From: Hymenolepis diminuta
Lineage: Eukaryota; Platyhelminthes; Cestoda; Cyclophyllidea; Hymenolepididae
Assembly (NCBI GenBank): GCA_900708905.1
Contig: CAADRB010000058.1
Span: 946,472-1,010,471 of the forward strand
Direction: 5' to 3'
Length of the DNA stretch: 64,000 nt
The notes under the pieces were generated by a model that was not told the origin of the DNA, ran no database searches, and saw only the letters and a program-made list of their open reading frames with translations. Within the stretch, counting starts at the first letter, position 1. The number at the start of each line of letters is the position of its first letter. Made by a program: the position numbers and the translations under genes. This document shows positions 1 through 11,336 of the stretch, piece after piece.

Positions 1-442
1 TTCAACAGGTATACCAAGACCTTTTGTTCCAAAAGCTTTCCGACGCCAGGTTTTTGAACCTCTTCACAACCTCTCACACCCTGGCAAACGGGCAACTGCA
101 AAACTCATCACTGATCGTTTTGTTTGGCCATCTTGCCGCAAGGACATCGCAAATTGGACGAAGACTTGCCAAGTGTGCCAACGAGTGAAAGTTGATAAGC
201 ATACTAAAGCCCCACTCGGAACATTTCCACTGCCGGACTCCAGATTCGATCACGTCCATGTTGACATTGTTGGTCCTCTTCCACTCTCTAATGGTTTCTC
301 CTACCTCCTAACATGTGTCGACCGTTTCTCCCGATGGCAAGACGCATTTCCTGTGCGCGACTTGGCTGCAGAAACCGTTGCCAGAACCTTCACAGAGAGA
401 TGGGTCGCTACATTTGGTGTAATTGCCAACAATCTACTATGA
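1..442 (+). pseudogene. Truncated gypsy-type retrotransposon integrase
   Basis: An open frame runs from base 2 to a TGA at 440-442. It encodes an integrase zinc-binding module with spacing H-x3-H-x29-C-x2-C (His22, His26, Cys56 and Cys59, counted from base 2), followed by the start of the integrase core. The first catalytic Asp lies in the motif HVDIVGPLP at about residue 88. The family then needs a second Asp and a Glu (DDE), but the frame stops about where the second Asp should be, after the motif WVATFGV. The unit is therefore a pol fragment, cut at its 3' side and running off the window at its 5' side. The gene would normally insert reverse-transcribed element DNA into the genome; this copy cannot. 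It probably lies inside an intron of the insulin receptor-like gene to its right, or just beyond that gene. Confidence 0.85.
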
Positions 443-1131
443 TGTCATGATTTTGACAGCAGCGTAATACAATGATTGGTAAGGTGAACATGGTCAAAAG
501 AGGGGAAATGCTACTATTATGCCCAAGATGAGTATTAGAAAACTCTTCTTGGGGCTTAAACTTATGAAGAAACTTGTATATGATTCATTCGTTTAGTTTA
601 GGTTCATTAGCTATAAGTATCCACTACGTGATTGATTCATCACAGTGGTGTTTTCTAGGGTAACACCGATGAAGGAAGTATGTTGACCTTAAAGATCCAG
701 GGCGAATCATCAAGTGACCTTAATGACTTGAAATGATCCATGTGCCACTGCAAACTGTTTAAATCGGCATATTCGTTACAAATTAGTTTTTTGTTTGTTC
801 AACATAGACACAAATAGGAAAGAAGATTTTTTTGAGATCACAATATCACAAATACTTTCAGGATACTTCGAATGCTGTAAAAGACAATACGGGTATCACA
901 GACTCTGTTTGGGAAACACATCCAACCATAAAGAAAGCAAACTGATACAAAATAAGGAATAAAAGAAAATTCCGAATCCCACTGATCAAATTTCCTTCCC
1001 CTTCTCTCAATTGAGTTTCTTAACCAAGCATCCGCTCGTTCAGGTTGTATAATGGATACTAACTTTATAACCACAGGAGCGATCTTACAAATGCGATTTA
1101 AATAAGTTGAAATAAACCAATCAAGACATAC
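443..1131. other. Gene-free stretch between integrase fragment and receptor gene
   Basis: I see no coding exon here. A SINE-like 3' tail lies at about 500-565. An open frame on the minus strand at 838-1074 was tested as a continuation of the receptor and does not resemble an L2 domain. If the receptor continues, this is part of an intron. Confidence 0.5.
500..565 (+). repeat. SINE 3'-tail fragment
   Basis: The segment around 517-540 (CCCAAGATGAGTATT core) closely matches the 3' end of the SINE copy at 43500-43680 and the tail next to the palindrome centre at 59033. Only the tail is recognisable. Confidence 0.4.
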
Positions 1132-4100
1132 CCTGTCCAGTTCTGATACTGATTAGAACCGATCGAGCTGTCACACAGTCCTTTACCGAGGCCAGATCCG
1201 CCTGCTGATAAATGACAACATCTCCACAATCTAAATGGGAAAAAAACAAAAGGGTCAGCAACTAGCTTGAAAGTCCTAACACCATCATCAACTAGAAGAT
1301 GCACATAGGAACAAGCCGTTAGATGCGTAAATACAATCCCCCAAAATGATACGACGCATAACCTCGAAGAATATACAACCCGTTGATAACACACCTCGCT
1401 TAGTTTCCTCACAGTCAGGTCCACAGGGAACACAGATACCGTCGAAGGAGCGACGATGACCTAGGCCGCAGACAGGCACACAACTACGATTCTGTATTGA
1501 GAAGATGATTGGCCCATCAGAATTGTGGTAGTGTTGGAGAGCATAGGGGAAGATTGCGTCTGGTACGCGTTTTGATAGACACACCTCACGTGTCACACAA
1601 TATCGACCATATAGCTGTAAGAAAGAATGATGCGCAAATTTAAATCCACATTTGCATAAAAAGGGAAATAGGATCTACTTTTCAGTTATTTCGAGCGTAA
1701 ATGTAAATTCTAAAGAAATATTAAACTTTGTAGACCCAATTAGTGGAAATTAAACAAAAAAGGATCCCAAATTAATGGCTGACCTTATGTATAGATTAAT
1801 CAAGCATACGACCACTTTCCTGTTCAAGGTTTAGAATGAAGATTCCATAAATCACTGAAAGTCAACGAAAGGACCTAAGAGTTTTAAACCGCCAAATACC
1901 TATCTCTGAAGAATAAATGGGAGGCTTTAGTGATTAGATTAGAGCCTATAAAAGATAGTACTCACTTGTAAAACATTTATTTTCAGTAAGATTACAACAT
2001 ATTTGGACTTCTGATCAAGGAAATCGCATTAGTCACACCCTGATTTGAGAAATTATTCGATTTGAAAATTATTGGTGAACCTGATCAAAGATAATAAGCT
2101 TCCACTGTCGAATACTGATTTATCGAATATTATGCTTTTAAGCTCATACCTGAGAATCAAATCTCACTGCTGAATTACTGGCCCACAAGAAGAGACTACA
2201 ACTAATACTCACAGTTTAAAATACGAGGTAAATACTTTTTTGGTATGCTACTATTTTGTTATTTTAGCACGATTTAAGATGGCTTGAAGAGAAAATCACT
2301 GTATAGGCAAAACACCCTCCATGTAAATAAACATTTAACAGCAAATAAAAAAAGACTTCGACACGAGTTATTTTAAAAACAAAAGGTCATGGAAATTTAC
2401 TTAAAAGCAAATTGGAAAGCATACGCTAAGAATAAAAGGATTATTTATTAATTATTTGCTAAATCGATTCACGCAAGAAATGATCCAGTTTTCCCCTCAC
2501 AACTTGCTAGCAAGCGTGCAAGAGAATTTTTACAAATACAAAAGGTGGAAGTGCAGCAGCATGATAATTCTACCTAAAGGACATTCGAAAAACGAAATCG
2601 ATGTGCGAACAATAAAAGAATTCGTGGTCGTAAATCAGTAAAATTTCTGATAGTGCATCAAACCAAGAAACTGTAGATATTACCTTCATTTTCAGTGACT
2701 CATGGACTGATAATGATGAATGAAACTCGTGTTTGTCATCAAAGCTTTGGAATACGGCTCGAAAGAATGACTTGCAATGTTCCAGTAGGCGCCACAACCC
2801 TATCTTATAAACTTGAAAAGTTCTTTATTCTGTTACCCAATCAATGAGAACCGGTTTGTTAATTACATGACTACGAAAATAAACTTTCGTTTTCCGAGAT
2901 AAAGAAATATCAAGTATGTCAAACCGAAAAATTCCACTACATTCACCCATGTAACGTAATAATTACATCCATTTGCGAATTCTCCCATTCTCTGTGTTAG
3001 CCAGGTGCATCGAAAGCCATCTAATCTGTTACACCTGAATTTGTAAACGAGCACGATCATAATAAGAATGCTTTTCAATTTTCTGACAATCTCACACAAA
3101 CGCACTAAATATAGTCAGATCTGGTACTCAATAGTTTAAAAAGCAGCCAAAATTGAGGGAGATAAATTACCCCAAACAATCCATTCGGGCAGTTTGAAAG
3201 ACAGGTGTTATTGTAATGAAAGTTTCGACAAATAAGGCAGTCATCACTCGTTGGTCCAGTACAACCACCTAAACAGTTTGGATGACAACACTCCTTTGCA
3301 TTATGCACTGAACAAGTCAGTCCATTATCCCTGCATTTTGATGAACAGACTGTAATGAGGAAACAAGGGAGATCGGAATGATTTTTCCTATTTGGTAGAA
3401 GAATATGAGAAAGCTTACTATACTGGCAGTGGTCTCGAGACCAACAAAATGATCTTGGAAGATTATTTACTGTGATCCATTTACAATTCATTGGACAAGC
3501 ATTCGCACAGAGATCGAATAAACCATCGGCATTTAGCAGCTCTCGACCCAAAGGACTACTTTCATCATTCCGTTTTTCAACGGTCAAATTTGTCATGGGT
3601 GATCGGGAGTCTGTAAGAGAAGGGGAGAGTAGATGCCAACCGATAGTGTCCGTGTAACACATTTGTGGGTTATCAATAAGTAGGACACCATGTCTGCCTA
3701 TAACTCGGAGACAGCGAAGACCGATACCTGAGAGAGCAGTATGATGGATTAAGAGGTCAAAAGGGGGCACTGAAACTTTGCTACCAAGAGAGAGTGAATC
3801 AGAAAAAGGAAAGATGCCGTGAATGGCAATGAGATTAGGGAGAAAATGGGAAAGATCTCCGCTACAACTGGAATGTTCTATTGTCAAAGAACCAAGAATT
3901 TCAAAGAGACGAGGAAGACTGAGTCCATCGGGGCCACATATTGTATTTGACAATCCAGTAACTATTAGATTGCCATTGAGTATTGTACAGTTAGATATGG
4001 CATTCAGAGAATCCGGTTGATTTAAATCCAAAACATAGCTTGGGCATTCTAAAACATGAATATGTACAAAAACATAAAACTGAGTGAACCAATGCAAAAA

Positions 4101-4327
4101 TTGGGTTATAAAAAAATGCTTTGAGATCTTGTTGCTAAAATAAACAAGAACGTCGAGATATTACGCACAAATAAGCATTACAAGAAGAGGTGGAATTAAT
4201 TTAACGAGCAAAACTCACCAACTTCTTCAAAATCTTTAGGAATCGCACAATTATTATCCGTAGCGAGGAAAGTAAATGCATTCACGAGTAGAAATATAAA
4301 CGAAAAACCAATATAACCACGCCTCAT
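1132..4327 (-). CDS. INSR: Insulin receptor-like protein, extracellular 5' exons (partial)
   Basis: Five exons join in frame: 4327-4219, 4048-3419, 3349-3171, 1614-1395 and 1230-1132 (phases 1, 1, 0, 1, 1), giving 412 residues. Residues 1-22 form a signal peptide with a hydrophobic core. The mature part starts with a receptor L1 domain (ECPSYVLDLN, NCTILNGNLIV, MCYTDTIGW). Next comes a furin-like Cys-rich region with insulin-receptor spacing: FCW..DHCQYICSSKC, ECCHPNCLGGC, CRNF and CVPVCGLGH. The last exon opens an L2 domain (LASVKDCVTARSVLIS). The family are membrane receptor tyrosine kinases that bind insulin-like peptides. The remaining L2, fibronectin type III repeats, membrane segment and kinase are not in the window. 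The last exon ends at a good GT donor, so the gene either continues past the left edge or has lost its 3' half. The EGF receptor family is the alternative, but the Cys pattern fits the insulin receptor better. The intron at 3350-3418 is only 69 nt. Confidence 0.85.
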
Positions 4328-5608
4328 TGGAATAAGATACGCAAATCAAATCAAACTAGCCATTTTTCGACCACAATGACATTGAAAAACTTATCACAAA
4401 GGATATCAAATAAACTAGCGCTTCGCGTTAATGCTTGTCAATTAGATTATTAAAACACATTTATTTGTTGGAGTTGCCTATAAATCTGTCTATAAACGGC
4501 AGATATTATATTTTTCAATCATATTTTTTATATTTAATGGCTTATTGAAGTTAATATTTTAATGAGTTCCAATAGTCCTCAATTAAACAATTTATGAATA
4601 ACTTCATTTCTAAACAGAAACTCGGGTGATATATCCATATTTCCATTTGGACAAAACTATCTCCTTGTTTGACCGCCGAATATAATTTATCAATTAGTTA
4701 GCCGATAAAAATACGGGACGTTCTCAAGCTTATCCAGAAATATCATTATCACTTAGTAATGAAATATGCTCCAAGAAATATTTATACAAAATCTATATTA
4801 TCAATTGGTTAATAAAAGCAAAGGAAGTATGTCTATAGACCTCAAGTTACACTTAAATCTCAACCAGCACACTAAAATCACTAATGCATGCCCAAAATTC
4901 GTAAATATAAGACCATAGTTATAGTTCAACGAATGTTCTTATTTATCAAAGGGCAGTACAAATAGGATTAAAGAAGATAATTTGACCGAGGCAATACACC
5001 ACTCCCAAAATACCTTGGAATTTAAAACTCTACCATTTTAGAATAAGACAGAAAAATAAAATTATACTTAACTTAAATTAGGACACGTCAAATCCAGAAA
5101 CAATTTTTCTGTATATAAGAGGATGCAGGTTATGAAAATCAATTGGAACAAGTCCAATATAAACTGCGCCCAAAGAATATACTCTCAGGGAATCGGATAG
5201 GTTAACTTAACACTAATAAACTCCGACAACGAGATTTCTCAAATGTTTGATTAAGCAACAAATTAATCAGATGCTCGGAAGTCACAAATTTCTAATCTTC
5301 ATGACCATCAAATATTATCTTATGTGGAATCATCAAATAGACATCCTCAGTTGCCATTTATGCCAGACCTCAAATACCATTATCACCAAAATCTACATGA
5401 AATTAATTTAATAAATTAAATAAAAACACATCCTGAAACGTCGGCTTGCCTGGAAATATTTGTAAGATATCATATCATATCAAATTATCATATTTGTAGC
5501 GATCTGCCATTATGCAAAATGTTTTAATATAACTTCTCACAGGAAGGGATAGTCAAAAAGCAATTGTTTCAAAGATTGTAGTTTGGAAGAAGAAAATCTT
5601 AAAATTAC
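4328..5608. other. Gene-free AT-rich stretch upstream of receptor gene
   Basis: This interval holds the presumed promoter and 5' UTR of the receptor gene. I see no coding exon, RNA gene or clear repeat in it. Confidence 0.4.
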
Positions 5609-5777
5609 CGGAAGGTTCGTTGAGTATTACCGTGATTCTTTGCCACAGGGCCTCGGTTACAGCTTGGCATAATTTAAAGGCATCAGAATCTTGTTGAGAC
5701 TCACACAGTTATTGGACGCCGAGAATACATTAAGCTTTCACACCATTTTGCAGCTCTTTCCACTGGGAGTCGAAGTT
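5609..5777 (-). pseudogene. Decayed cullin N-terminal exon (relic of CUL2 or a paralog)
   Basis: Read on the minus strand from 5777, one frame gives NFDSQWKEL, then a stop, a second stop, and then AFKLCQAVTEALWQRITVIL. The intact CUL2 exon at 16682-17001 has DFETKWKDL and AFKLYEAVTEILRERITEIL at equivalent places, so the match is strong and in the same frame at both ends. The central part is shorter by about 15 residues and carries two in-frame stops. The homology ends at a GT (5608-5607) that looks like a splice donor. No other cullin exon was recognised nearby. It lies downstream of CUL2 on the same strand, which suggests an old tandem duplication that decayed; a rearranged fragment is also possible. 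Confidence 0.75.
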
Positions 5778-6555
5778 AGTATTATCCAGTAAAAATGTGC
5801 GAATTGTGGTTTAAAAAGACCATTAGAGCAAAGACACAAAGAAAATTAATTTATAATCAACAAGGAAAGAAAACGAAACATTTTTAAATTGTAATAATTT
5901 AAAACACAGTTTATTAACTAGTTTAAAGGTAAATTTTCTCAATTTAGCACAACTTTTAAATTCGTTTTTGCATAAATTTGGAAAATTTAAGTATATAAAA
6001 ATACTATTCATGATTTATTAACTTTATAAGAATAATGTTTTAATCATACTAATTAAGTGAAAGTTTTGTTTTTCTTAATAGATGATAATGAAAATTATAT
6101 ATTTTACATCACTCTTACATTTATTGTTTTGTATTTATCATATCCTGCCTCTGTAAAAACTGGCACTTTCTCCCCGTTCTGCAGCTAATCATAAGGTCAT
6201 CTACCTGGTTCCACAGAAGTTGATATTTTCTGATTTAAAAGGTTGTCGACAGATTACCATTTGACGTCATTCATCGTATAAAAAAAACCCAGGTTTCCTT
6301 TAGGAAAAAATTTTCCGTTTTATTTCGTATTAATTAGGTTAATATTTAAGGTTACCCCTTGCAAAATGAGTTTGCAAGATTTTTTTTAGCGTAACTGACT
6401 TCTACGCATACGGTCATGGTTTCTGTTTTGCTCCATAAGACGCCGACTGAATCTCGATGTGTTGCGTATTAGTGATGAAAGTTAAAATTTTATACTATAA
6501 TAATTTTTCGGAAGCATATTCATCAAAGGCTCTATTACGGTTATTATTTATCACT
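5778..6555. other. Gene-free AT-rich stretch
   Basis: I see no coding exon or recognisable element. It separates the cullin relic from the solo LTR. Confidence 0.4.
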
Positions 6556-6940
6556 GTTGTGACGTTCGCGACGCTGCCAAGGCTGATCAAGGGAACCTCG
6601 CGTGCGCTAGAATATTCTGGAAAGTGCGGTGTGTAACTGATCACGTAGCCAACAAGCGCGGACGTGCGTGCAGAGACCTCCCTAGCCAATCAGCGGTCAG
6701 TATCCCTGCAGCGTAGCATTGATTGTATTTAATGACTAAGCTTTTGGAGGAGAAGGATAGTTGGGAGGGAGACTCTCTTCACTTAGTACCTTGTTTGTTC
6801 TTGCTACTTTGGGCATAGCCCAGCTGATTTTGGGGGCAAATTTATGCTTGAGTACTGGGCTGGAGGCTATTTTGACTTCTTAGGAGGATTACAGAGATTT
6901 AGCAAAAGGCTTATTTGCGTAGCATCCGCTGCGCTGTAAT
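6556..6940 (+). mobile_element. Solo LTR of a gypsy-like retrotransposon
   Basis: This segment aligns along its whole length with the LTR at 57121-57507. Shared blocks include the TATTCTGGAAAGTGCGG stretch, the AGCCAATCAGCG stretch, CTTGCTACTTTGG, and TTTTGGGGGCAAAT near the 3' half. The outer ends begin with TGT and end near TA/CA, as in LTRs. No gag or pol follows it and no second LTR lies nearby, so it is a solo LTR, the usual product of recombination between the two LTRs of an element. Boundaries are good to about 10 bp. Confidence 0.75.
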
Positions 6941-8799
6941 CTACCAAATCTTACAATAGCACACATTAATTACGAAAAATGAAGGGTTTATTATAAGATT
7001 ATAGCAATAATATAGGTTCCGAAATAGAATAAGTTCGTAGATTTATTAGAAAAAAAGTGCAACCATGGGGGTTATTTACTTTAGTTATTTACTTTTTAAA
7101 AAGTAATTTTAAAAATGGCCAGGCTTACAATTTTCAAGTATGTATGATTGAACAGGAGAGGAAAAGAGTGAAGGTGCATTTCTTTATCTCTTATAAATAA
7201 CTAGTATATGCCCGATCAAACTGAGCATTCATTTAATATAAATAAATTAATATTAATGTTAACTTAAAAAAACAGTAGAAAAAGATGATGAAATATCATT
7301 TTCCGTTTAGAAGTTCTGAAGAACTTCATTGCTGGGTCCTTGTACTGAGTATGATTTAAGTGCTCGAATTTTATCAGTAGTTCACTTCACTGTGCGAGGT
7401 TAATTGGAACAATAAATATTTCTTCAAACATCAAACGATCGTCGATAACTGTTACAAGCGTTCGACTTTAAAGTGACATCAATAACTCTTCTCTTATGGA
7501 TGAGGAGCGTCGTTTAGTTTAAAGATCATGACTTTTATGTCAATTGAATCTTCCTATGAAACATGTCTTGTCTGAAAGCCTTCGTACACAGTCAGACAAA
7601 ATGGAAAAACCTTCCCAATAGGAGAGCAGAACAGAGCCTTACAGTGCATAGGTAGTGCATTATAATTCCACTTCAAACTTCTACTTAATTACCCTCTCAA
7701 GTCAGGACATACCGAGGTTAACAACCATTCAATGATTAGTCCGTCGCTGCTTGCTGATTTTGAAAGTCGATTACCGCCGCTATGATCCCTGATTTATAAC
7801 TACTAGATATCGTTGATCTGCAGCTGACTCAGACCTGGTAGAGAGAAGACATGGTGAAGTAAACCGCCACTCATCGATTATTAAGCTTTTTGATCATTCG
7901 TATTCAGACGATTTGACTACAAGAGTCTATTACTATCAATGATTAATTTAGTTTTCTACAGACGATCATAATATGGGTTAATCTGACATGAACACAATAG
8001 AAAGTTAATTATTAGCGTCACCATTTCTGAACATTTGAATGACTTGATTTCCCACAGTAGTAAGAAAAGATAAAAGTGATAAGAGTGCAGTTTTTATTGA
8101 CAAACAGTACACGAAAAAGGCCAGGTAAATAGGACTAATGACGTTAAAGTTCGCCTTGGTACCTTTGCAGACCTGATGAGAATTGGTTGCCCACTAAATT
8201 ACTTTGTGTGGTTATTCACACGTCTCGTCAGCTTTGGCTACTGAGACGTTTCGATGTGTATTTCAATCTAAGTTCGTCAGCACAGTATCCCCACTATCTG
8301 CTCATATGTGTCTCGTCTTGTGCAGACACTTTAATGCCCCTTCTCGTTCATTTACTGATTATTCGCATAAAGATTTATCTCCCACAAAGTTGGTACATGA
8401 GTCCAGCTGAAAACAGGGAAAATTTTTTCATCTGTTTTCCTCTTTATTAATTTAACATTCTCCCTTTTATTACGAATTAATTAAAAATAGATTCTGGTCT
8501 TTTTTACCAAATTTAAGCAAATTGAGGTGACATGTCCAACCACGGAACAATCTCAATCAGTCAACAATCCTGAATTTCGTTGACGAAATCACATCCATAA
8601 ATTTGGGGTTAATTCATGAAATCGGAATACTACATCAAAACATTGTAGGAGTTCCCTTATCCTCAAATCAATAAATTTTTCTCCGATTGAATAATTTTTC
8701 AAAAATTATCAAGCATAGTAATGAACTCGGACATGCCTAGTAAATTCTCTAGGCTAATTGAGTCGCATATTTCTAACGTGCGCTGAAAGCATCGCTGTT

Positions 8800-9170
8800 G
8801 CCAATGCTAACCCATACCTTCAGTAAGCAGACCGATTTGTCCGAAAGTGCACCGGATAGTCACCGTTGACAAGCCTCCATTCATACATCCTAATTTCCTC
8901 GTATTCTCCAACTGTTGTCTTTTCGACTACAAAAACGTTTGTTCCCCAACATTAATATCTATGTTAAAATGCACCATATCGACTCCACTACTCTCACGCA
9001 CTCTCGTAGTTCCCGGTTAGGTCCAACAAACTTTCTTCACCACTGTCTTGACATCTCCCTCTATCCTATTATTGTAATGAAGATCAGTAGAAAAAAGGGG
9101 ACATTATCAGCAGAATATCTGGGCAACGAAATCAGATACCTGTTAGTCCATTCCTTTAAAATCTAAGCTA
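8800..9170 (+). repeat. Dispersed repeat, family B, copy 1
   Basis: The end of this segment (about 9050-9160: CTCTATCCTATTATTG, GATCAGTAGA, AATCAGATACC) matches in order the end of a segment at about 12890-13160 in CUL2 intron 9. The rest of the alignment is weak by eye. No protein is recognised. Confidence 0.35.
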
Positions 9171-10129
9171 TACTTTCAATGAGGATATGAACAATTCAAT
9201 GATTCCAAAATTCGATGTCAGATTCCTTAAGTCCTTTCTTCATAACCCTAACCCAGTTTCATACCTTTTAGGACACATCCTTCCATTCAAATGTTTTCTT
9301 ATGATTTATGAATTTTTTAGCACTATATTGGCTAATAATAGTATTTTGCGGATATACAACTGTATTTGTTGCTTTTATATTTTCAATCCCTTCTTCTCCA
9401 GTTCTGTCGTAAAAAAATCGTGTATTCATGTAAATATTCTTATACAAGAATATACTACTTTGATTATTCACGTAGTTGGAGTTCTGCTAATAAGTTAAAT
9501 AATCAAATCCATTTTAAAATCAAACTGCATTCACACCGTTTTTATACTCGTGGACTTGCACAAGTTTAACGTATTCTCTAAATTTTCATTCAGTTCAGTA
9601 ATTATAGGATTAGATGTAATGTAATAATGTTTCCCATTAAGTTGTCCCAATATTAAATATTGCTTGCTCCTATCTTGATTTACAACCCAGACACTATTAA
9701 AATCCAGAGGAATTCAAGCATTATTAAGAAATCTCACACGCTTTTCACTGTTAATTGCTCAAATAATTTGCAGAACAGAAATATGCACAATTGCCTACAA
9801 TAAGTACTAATGAAGAGGTGGATGGAGAAGTTTAATTTCGTTTGCGGATAGATATCGGTATACGTTTGCATACTTTTCTTGACATATTGTCCAATCAGAA
9901 ATAAAGAAAAATGTCATCGATTCGAGGGCGGTTGTATCCTCATTTGAAGCATCTATTGTATGTTAGTTATATTCCCCCTACGTTGTATCATAGTGAAACA
10001 CTGTGATTACCTATACATCTACCATATTCATAACATACTTTGGGCGACCGACAGAAGTGACCACGGAGAGAAGGCCGACCAACTCATTTAAAATAAACGA
10101 AGTTTGTGATGATAAATTAATAATGAGGT

Positions 10130-10830
10130 ATGAGGCGTGATCTAAATAGATCTTCATAAAGGAAAACCACTTTGATAAGACAAGTCATATGAAAGGACAT
10201 AAAGTTCATAAGAATATCAAAGACAGAAACAAGAACCAAGAAATATGAAGGGTAAAAACCATCTTACCAGCGTTACCACAATCCTTCACCTCTAGCTAGT
10301 AGTATAAAACTCAGTATGTGCCCTGATGACATGGTGGTTAACATGCTCGTCTGCAAAATCAGAGGTTACAGGTTCAATGTCTATCAGTGCACACCCAGTG
10401 GGCAGAATAGCCAACCGTACTGATTAAGTTTGGCTAATAAAGGTGTCGGCAGACTTCGGATTTCTCACAAGGGAGCCTCAGTAATGTCGCCCCATATCCA
10501 AGGGGAGCATTGGAAAACGTTTTCTTAAATAGGCTTGGGAATTATTATTATCTCCTGACATAGCCAATGACCACACTGACCTCCCCGGTTCGGCTTCCCC
10601 CATCGATCCACGAATTGTGTCCATATTAGACTGAGTGGAAGTGCATTTTTACAAGCTAGCAGGATTGTTAGCTTGGCCTACTTACAACGACCTCATGGAA
10701 TGAACAAAAGTCAGTGTTTGGAAGTATGCAGATCTATCACTGCGGGTTAGTGATGACGAGCACTATCTGTACCTATTAAATTCTCATTGACTTCGACGAG
10801 TCAGTTGCATGTTAGATCCATCGGGAAAGT
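10130..10830 (+). repeat. Dispersed repeat, family A, copy 1, interrupted by a SINE
   Basis: The left part (10130-10321) starts with a GTGATCTAAATAGATCTT block and the right part (10546-10830) contains CATAGCCAATGACCACACTG and AATGAACAAAAGTCAGTGTT. The same blocks occur in order at 23725-24120, but there nothing separates them. The intervening 10322-10545 is a SINE copy. This is a nested insertion. Confidence 0.55.
10322..10545 (+). repeat. tRNA-related SINE copy
   Basis: It starts with a tRNA-like head: TGGTTAACATG as an A-box-like block, and GAGGTTACAGGTTCAATG covering a B-box-like block. A conserved body follows (CAGTGCACACCCAGTGGGC, GGCTAATAAAGG). The same head occurs at 11865-12065 (reverse), 14204-14400, 19590-19830 (reverse) and others. 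It was probably mobilised by a LINE, which is not seen here. Confidence 0.6.
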
Positions 10831-10839
10831 GTTAACAAA

Positions 10840-11010
10840 AATTTTCTTGAGGGGAGGGAGCCGCCATTATGAGAAACTCATTCTATCACCTCTTCTTCTT
10901 GACCAGAATTAGTCAAGGTACTTAATCACCCACGACACTAAATAGGTATAGATTTGTGACCTCTAACTTGGCAGCCGTGCAGATTTAGCACTGCGCCATC
11001 GACACAGTCT
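10840..11010 (-). repeat. tRNA-related SINE copy, 5' part
   Basis: Read on the minus strand it contains GATGGCGCAGTGCTAAATCTGC and TTAGAGGTCACAAAT, the tRNA-like head of the SINE family, followed by a decayed body. Confidence 0.45.
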
Positions 11011-11336
11011 CATACTAGAACAGGTATGTTAGGTCTTATCACCCTACTATTTCTTTAAAATCAACCGCAGTCAGTAGCGTTATTTCATTTTTACAGACGA
11101 TGCTCTCCTTGGTGTTTGCCTATCAACCAAGCTTAAAAAAGGAGGCCTAATAATGTACATTTCAATCATAATCAGCTTAATAAATTCAAAAAGGCATGCG
11201 CAAACATGCATGAAAGAGAGAAGAGCAAATGATAATTGAAATGTTGTTAAGTAACAACCATAATATCGTACATTCGTTTGTTTATTTATCACGAAAGCGG
11301 AAGAATGGAGGGAAGAGATCGGGATGGGATGACAGC

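Larger units (their letters stand above)
6945..11336. other. Gene-free repeat-rich stretch between solo LTR and CUL2
   Basis: I see no credible gene. The reading frames here are short, AT-rich and unlike known families. Three repeats are recognisable and listed separately: 8800-9170, 10130-10830 with a nested SINE, and 10840-11010. Confidence 0.45.

Noticed and set aside
838..1074. Open frame on the minus strand just past the last receptor exon
   Set aside because: It does not resemble L2, fibronectin or kinase sequence and has no splice site giving a family match.
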